Below the pieces are notes generated by a model. That model was not told the origin of the DNA. It made no database searches and saw only the letters and a program-made list of their open reading frames with translations. Source: Bacteroidales bacterium (GTDB taxonomy: Bacteria; Bacteroidota; Bacteroidia; Bacteroidales; JAADGE01). From it: 64,000 bases of DNA. The stretch spans positions 1 through 64,000 of the forward strand of contig JAKISF010000006.1 of NCBI GenBank assembly GCA_021648725.1, written 5' to 3'. The position numbers and the translations under genes are program-made. Within the stretch, counting starts at the first letter, position 1. Each line of letters starts with the position of its first letter. Below, one piece after another: positions 61,368 to 64,000 of the stretch.

Positions 61368-62768
61368 ATGAAATATCTTTTAACACTAATCTTCGTATCT
61401 TGCTTATTAATAACGCTATACGGACAATATAGAGTTGCCCCTGACACTTATGTTATTAATTTTATTGATAAAGATACATCTTTTTATTCTGTAAATAAAC
61501 CGAGTGATTTTTTATCAGAACGAGCAATTAAGCGAAGACAAAAGTATAATATTCCTGTTACATTACAAGATATGCCGGTAAATAAGAATTATATTAACAA
61601 AGTTAAAGAATTAGGTTTTGAAATATACGCAGTTTCAAAATGGATGAACTGTGTTATTGTTTATACAGAAAATGCAAATCTTTTAAAAAAGTTGAATTCT
61701 CTTGATTTCGTAACTAACTCTGAAAGAAAAAATGAAAAAAAGAAAAAAAATAAACAAAAGAAAAATAAATATATTGATATTGAGAGTATATCTGATAAGG
61801 AATCTGTATTAGACTACGGAAGCGGAACAAATCAAATTGAAATGCTGAATCTTCACAATCTTCATAATAAAGGTTATATGGGACAAGGTATTCAAATTGC
61901 TGTTTTAGATGCAGGATTTTATAGTGTTGATTCATTAGCCGGTTTTGACAGCGTAAGAGTAGCCGGACAAATTTTAGGCACAAAAGATTTTGTTGAAAGA
62001 GACGGTGATGTTTATGACGATGCAACACACGGTTTAAGCGTTCTTTCAACTATTGCTGCAAATTTACCGGGTAAATTAATCGGCTCTGCTCCTAAGGCAA
62101 ATTACTGGTTACTAAGGTCGGAAGATGAACGATCTGAATACTTAGTTGAAGAGTATTATTGGCTGAGTGCTGCAGAGTATGCCGACAGCCTGGGAGTTGA
62201 TATAATCCATTCTTCTTTGGGTTATAATGATTTTGATGATGAATCTACAAGTCATACATACGAAGATATGAACGGAGATATTGCTATTTCCTCTATTGCA
62301 GCTGATATTGCTTCCGCAAAAGGAATTTTAGTTGTAACAAGTGCGGGGAACGAAGGAAGTAATTCATGGAAGTATATTACTTCTCCTGCTGATGCTGACA
62401 GCGTTTTAACAGTGGGAGCTACAAAAAGTAACGGTAAAGTATCTAATTTCAGTTCAAGAGGGCCGAGTAGTGATAACCGTATTAAACCTGATGTTATGGC
62501 ACAAGGTACTTTCGCATGGGTAATCGGCAGATATGGAGGTGTTTACCCCTCAAACGGAACGTCTTTTTCAGGTCCTATAATTGCCGGTGCAGTTGCGTGC
62601 TTATGGCAGGCTAATCCTGAATTCAGTAATATGGAGATAATTGATGCTTTACATAAATCTTCTGACAGATTTACAAATCCCGATGCTGATTACGGCTACG
62701 GAATACCGGATTTTAATAAAGCTGATTTATATTTGAAAAAACTGTCAAAAGCAAGGAGCAGAAAGTAA
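61368..62768 (+). CDS. Subtilisin-like S8 peptidase, secreted
   Basis: 466 aa with signal peptide (LYGQYR, about residue 20), an N-terminal pro-like region (to about 150, with a Lys/Asn-rich stretch) and a peptidase domain with Asp181 (IAVLDAGFYSVD), His221 (DDATHGLSVLSTIA), the oxyanion Asn328 (SAGNEGS) and Ser399 (NGTSFSGPIIAGA). It lacks a visible C-terminal sorting domain; it ends KKLSKARSRK. Function: extracellular or periplasmic protein breakdown, unless it needs an unseen signal. Confidence 0.9.
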   Translation: MKYLLTLIFVSCLLITLYGQYRVAPDTYVINFIDKDTSFYSVNKPSDFLSERAIKRRQKYNIPVTLQDMPVNKNYINKVKELGFEIYAVSKWMNCVIVYTENANLLKKLNSLDFVTNSERKNEKKKKNKQKKNKYIDIESISDKESVLDYGSGTNQIEMLNLHNLHNKGYMGQGIQIAVLDAGFYSVDSLAGFDSVRVAGQILGTKDFVERDGDVYDDATHGLSVLSTIAANLPGKLIGSAPKANYWLLRSEDERSEYLVEEYYWLSAAEYADSLGVDIIHSSLGYNDFDDESTSHTYEDMNGDIAISSIAADIASAKGILVVTSAGNEGSNSWKYITSPADADSVLTVGATKSNGKVSNFSSRGPSSDNRIKPDVMAQGTFAWVIGRYGGVYPSNGTSFSGPIIAGAVACLWQANPEFSNMEIIDALHKSSDRFTNPDADYGYGIPDFNKADLYLKKLSKARSRK

Positions 62769-62784
62769 TTTTTCTGTCCTATTT

Positions 62785-63585
62785 TTATAAATCGTAAACT
62801 ATTTTTTTAATTTCTTGTGCCCACTGCACATGACTCATACTTTTGTTAAAAGTAGAGTGTGGTATAGGTTTGCCTATTTTTACTTTAATTGTTTTATTTT
62901 TCTTTTTTAACATTTCTCTCGGAAGCAGAAAAAATTCAATTTCTGATTTGATGAAGAATATCTTTCGCAATATGTATATAAAATAAAAAGTATTTGAATT
63001 TCTTCCGTAAAAATGTATAGGGACTACATCACGTTTACCGGAAATTGCTTTTGTTATAAATCCTTTCTGCCAGTGTTTATCTTGAACTTTCCCTTTGTAA
63101 ATCCTTGAAACTTCTCCGTTGGGAAAATGAGTGATAGGTACATTTGACATATACGCCTTGTTAAGAGCAATTAAGCTTCCTCTCGGAGATTTATCTAAAA
63201 CATTAACACCTATTGTTAAAGGATGTAAATTAGGAATTGCTTTAAACATTGCGTTTCCGACAAACTTCAACTCTCCGTATTTCTCCCCTATGAGTTTTGT
63301 TATTATTAATCCGTCAATAAACCCGAATGCATGATTTGCAGCAAAAAAACATCTTCCGTTTTCAGGTAAATTTTCAAGACCTTCAACATCAACTTTTACA
63401 TTAAGATATGAAGCAATTTTCTTTAAAAAATCAATCCCGTGATAAGCGTGATATTTATCCATTATTCTGTTTAGCTCATCTTCTTTAATTATTTTTGCAA
63501 TAAGCCTATAAACAAAATTCGGTAAATTTTTGTGTGCCTTAGAATGGCCATTTTTTAGAATTGACTTAATATCAATATGTTTCAT
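62785..63585 (-). CDS. 1-acyl-glycerol-3-phosphate acyltransferase-like (PlsC family)
   Basis: 266 aa. The acyltransferase box FFAANHAFGFIDGLII (His-x5-Asp form) and the phosphate-binding FPNGEVSRIYKGKVQDKHWQKGF are visible, as is a VVPIHFYGRNSNTFYFI strand. It belongs to the lysophospholipid acyltransferase superfamily. Acyl acceptor not evident; similar proteins in Bacteroidota make glycerophospholipid or ornithine-lipid species. Confidence 0.8.
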   Translation of the reverse strand: MKHIDIKSILKNGHSKAHKNLPNFVYRLIAKIIKEDELNRIMDKYHAYHGIDFLKKIASYLNVKVDVEGLENLPENGRCFFAANHAFGFIDGLIITKLIGEKYGELKFVGNAMFKAIPNLHPLTIGVNVLDKSPRGSLIALNKAYMSNVPITHFPNGEVSRIYKGKVQDKHWQKGFITKAISGKRDVVPIHFYGRNSNTFYFIYILRKIFFIKSEIEFFLLPREMLKKKNKTIKVKIGKPIPHSTFNKSMSHVQWAQEIKKIVYDL

Positions 63586-63673
63586 TAATAGCTTGATGTT
63601 TATTCTGAAAAATTAACAGTTAACTTTAAAAGTCTCTTTAAAATAATATTTCTTTCTTTTACGGAAAAAATAT

Positions 63674-64000
63674 TTAATATTTTAATACATAAAACACATA
63701 TTTGTAATGTTTGTCTTTAAAAAAATTATAAGTTTCAGAACCTTCAACAGCAGCAAAGTTTTTAGCTAACTTGTGTAAAAATTTCGGTGCCAATTTTTCA
63801 ACTAATTTTATTCTGTCAGGTGTTGCTGTTTTCAAAGCTTCAACAACATTCTCGGTAATATCCTCATGTTGTTCAATGATGAATCCTGCATCAACTATTT
63901 GTTTATGAAGTTCTTCAATCTCATTGCTTTCTCTGAAATCTGTAAAAGACAAGTATCCTCCTTTTTTTAATACTCTTTTTACTTCATTTAAAAACAAATC
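63674..64000 (-). CDS. Class I SAM methyltransferase, C-terminal part
   Basis: Truncated by the window edge: the frame is open to position 64000. The visible end (VKRVLKKGGYLSFTDFRES) is the post-motif III part of a SAM methyltransferase of the UbiE/methyltransf_11 type, followed by FIIEQHEDITENVVEALK and an end reading YNFFKDKHYKYVFYVLKY. Substrate unknown. Confidence 0.75.
   Translation of the reverse strand, partial: DLFLNEVKRVLKKGGYLSFTDFRESNEIEELHKQIVDAGFIIEQHEDITENVVEALKTATPDRIKLVEKLAPKFLHKLAKNFAAVEGSETYNFFKDKHYKYVFYVLKY

Noticed and set aside
1-64000. CRISPR array, tRNA, rRNA or classic riboswitch
   Set aside because: No regularly spaced repeats, no cloverleaf-like segments ending in CCA and no recognised riboswitch core were seen when reading the intergenic gaps.

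Overview
The window is low-GC chromosomal DNA from a member of the Bacteroidota, probably an anaerobic fermenter. Three things point there: the TTTG-N19/20-TAnnTTTG promoters typical of the phylum; phylum-typical families (DUF4476, DUF3276/PUR, SiaC/DUF1987, MuiA-like, LysS with a C-terminal extension); and a sodium-pump methylmalonyl-CoA decarboxylase operon used in propionate formation.

Layout. 1-38.5 kb is ordinary chromosome, with most genes on the + strand. It holds two putative envelope proteins, transketolase and ribulose-5-phosphate epimerase, a butyrate kinase fused to a substrate-binding-protein-like domain, SiaC, a PUR-type protein, a 7TM-HD phosphodiesterase, an ankyrin protein, a DEDDy exonuclease, Pgi, DUF1684, LipA, a ParE/RelE-type toxin-antitoxin pair between two decayed secretion-domain relics, LysS, a sulfotransferase, an MsbA-like exporter, RecN, a MuiA-like protein, a nucleoside-kinase-like protein, ArgF, the operon mce-mmdA-oadG-biotin carrier-mmdB, GyrA and a TPR protein. 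58-64 kb is chromosome again, now mostly on the - strand: uvrB with an EEP nuclease, a subtilisin, an acyltransferase and a truncated methyltransferase.

Between them lies a 19.4-kb insertion (about 38,514-57,923) bounded by an 18-bp direct repeat. At the left end the repeat is part of a convincing 28-bp dif site: the 11-bp XerD arm is identical to the E. coli one, followed by a 6-bp spacer and a XerC arm. At the right end the spacer and XerC arm are identical but the XerD arm is degenerate. Gene direction also switches across this point, as expected at a replication terminus. The insertion has no recombinase gene, so it most likely used host XerC/XerD.

The insert reads as a tailless, probably membrane-containing provirus that replicates by rolling circle. 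It carries an HUH Rep nuclease, an early block of small tightly packed genes, a Cro/CI-type regulator on the opposite strand, and a late block of about 16 genes read from one promoter. The late block holds a candidate coat protein followed by a terminator, a transglutaminase-fold protein, a LEA14-like protein, an M15 peptidoglycan peptidase, a holin-like protein, spike-like beta proteins and many small proteins with an N-terminal membrane anchor. I see no tail, portal, terminase or packaging ATPase gene. The closest known architecture is the FLiP/Finnlakeviridae type (ssDNA, internal membrane, double-jelly-roll capsid, Bacteroidota host), but this element is about twice that size, integrated at dif, and carries a truncated Rep paralogue that has lost the first HUH histidine and the catalytic tyrosine. 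That combination is the best candidate here for something undescribed. Accessory genes (HicAB with a membrane-anchored HicA fusion, ORF6N, a SprT-like metallopeptidase, DUF6169 with an overlapping small partner, ASCH) and a one-gene cassette between 16-bp inverted repeats complete it.

No tRNA, rRNA, CRISPR array or insertion sequence was recognised. Protein family calls come from reading motifs by eye; no database search was run.
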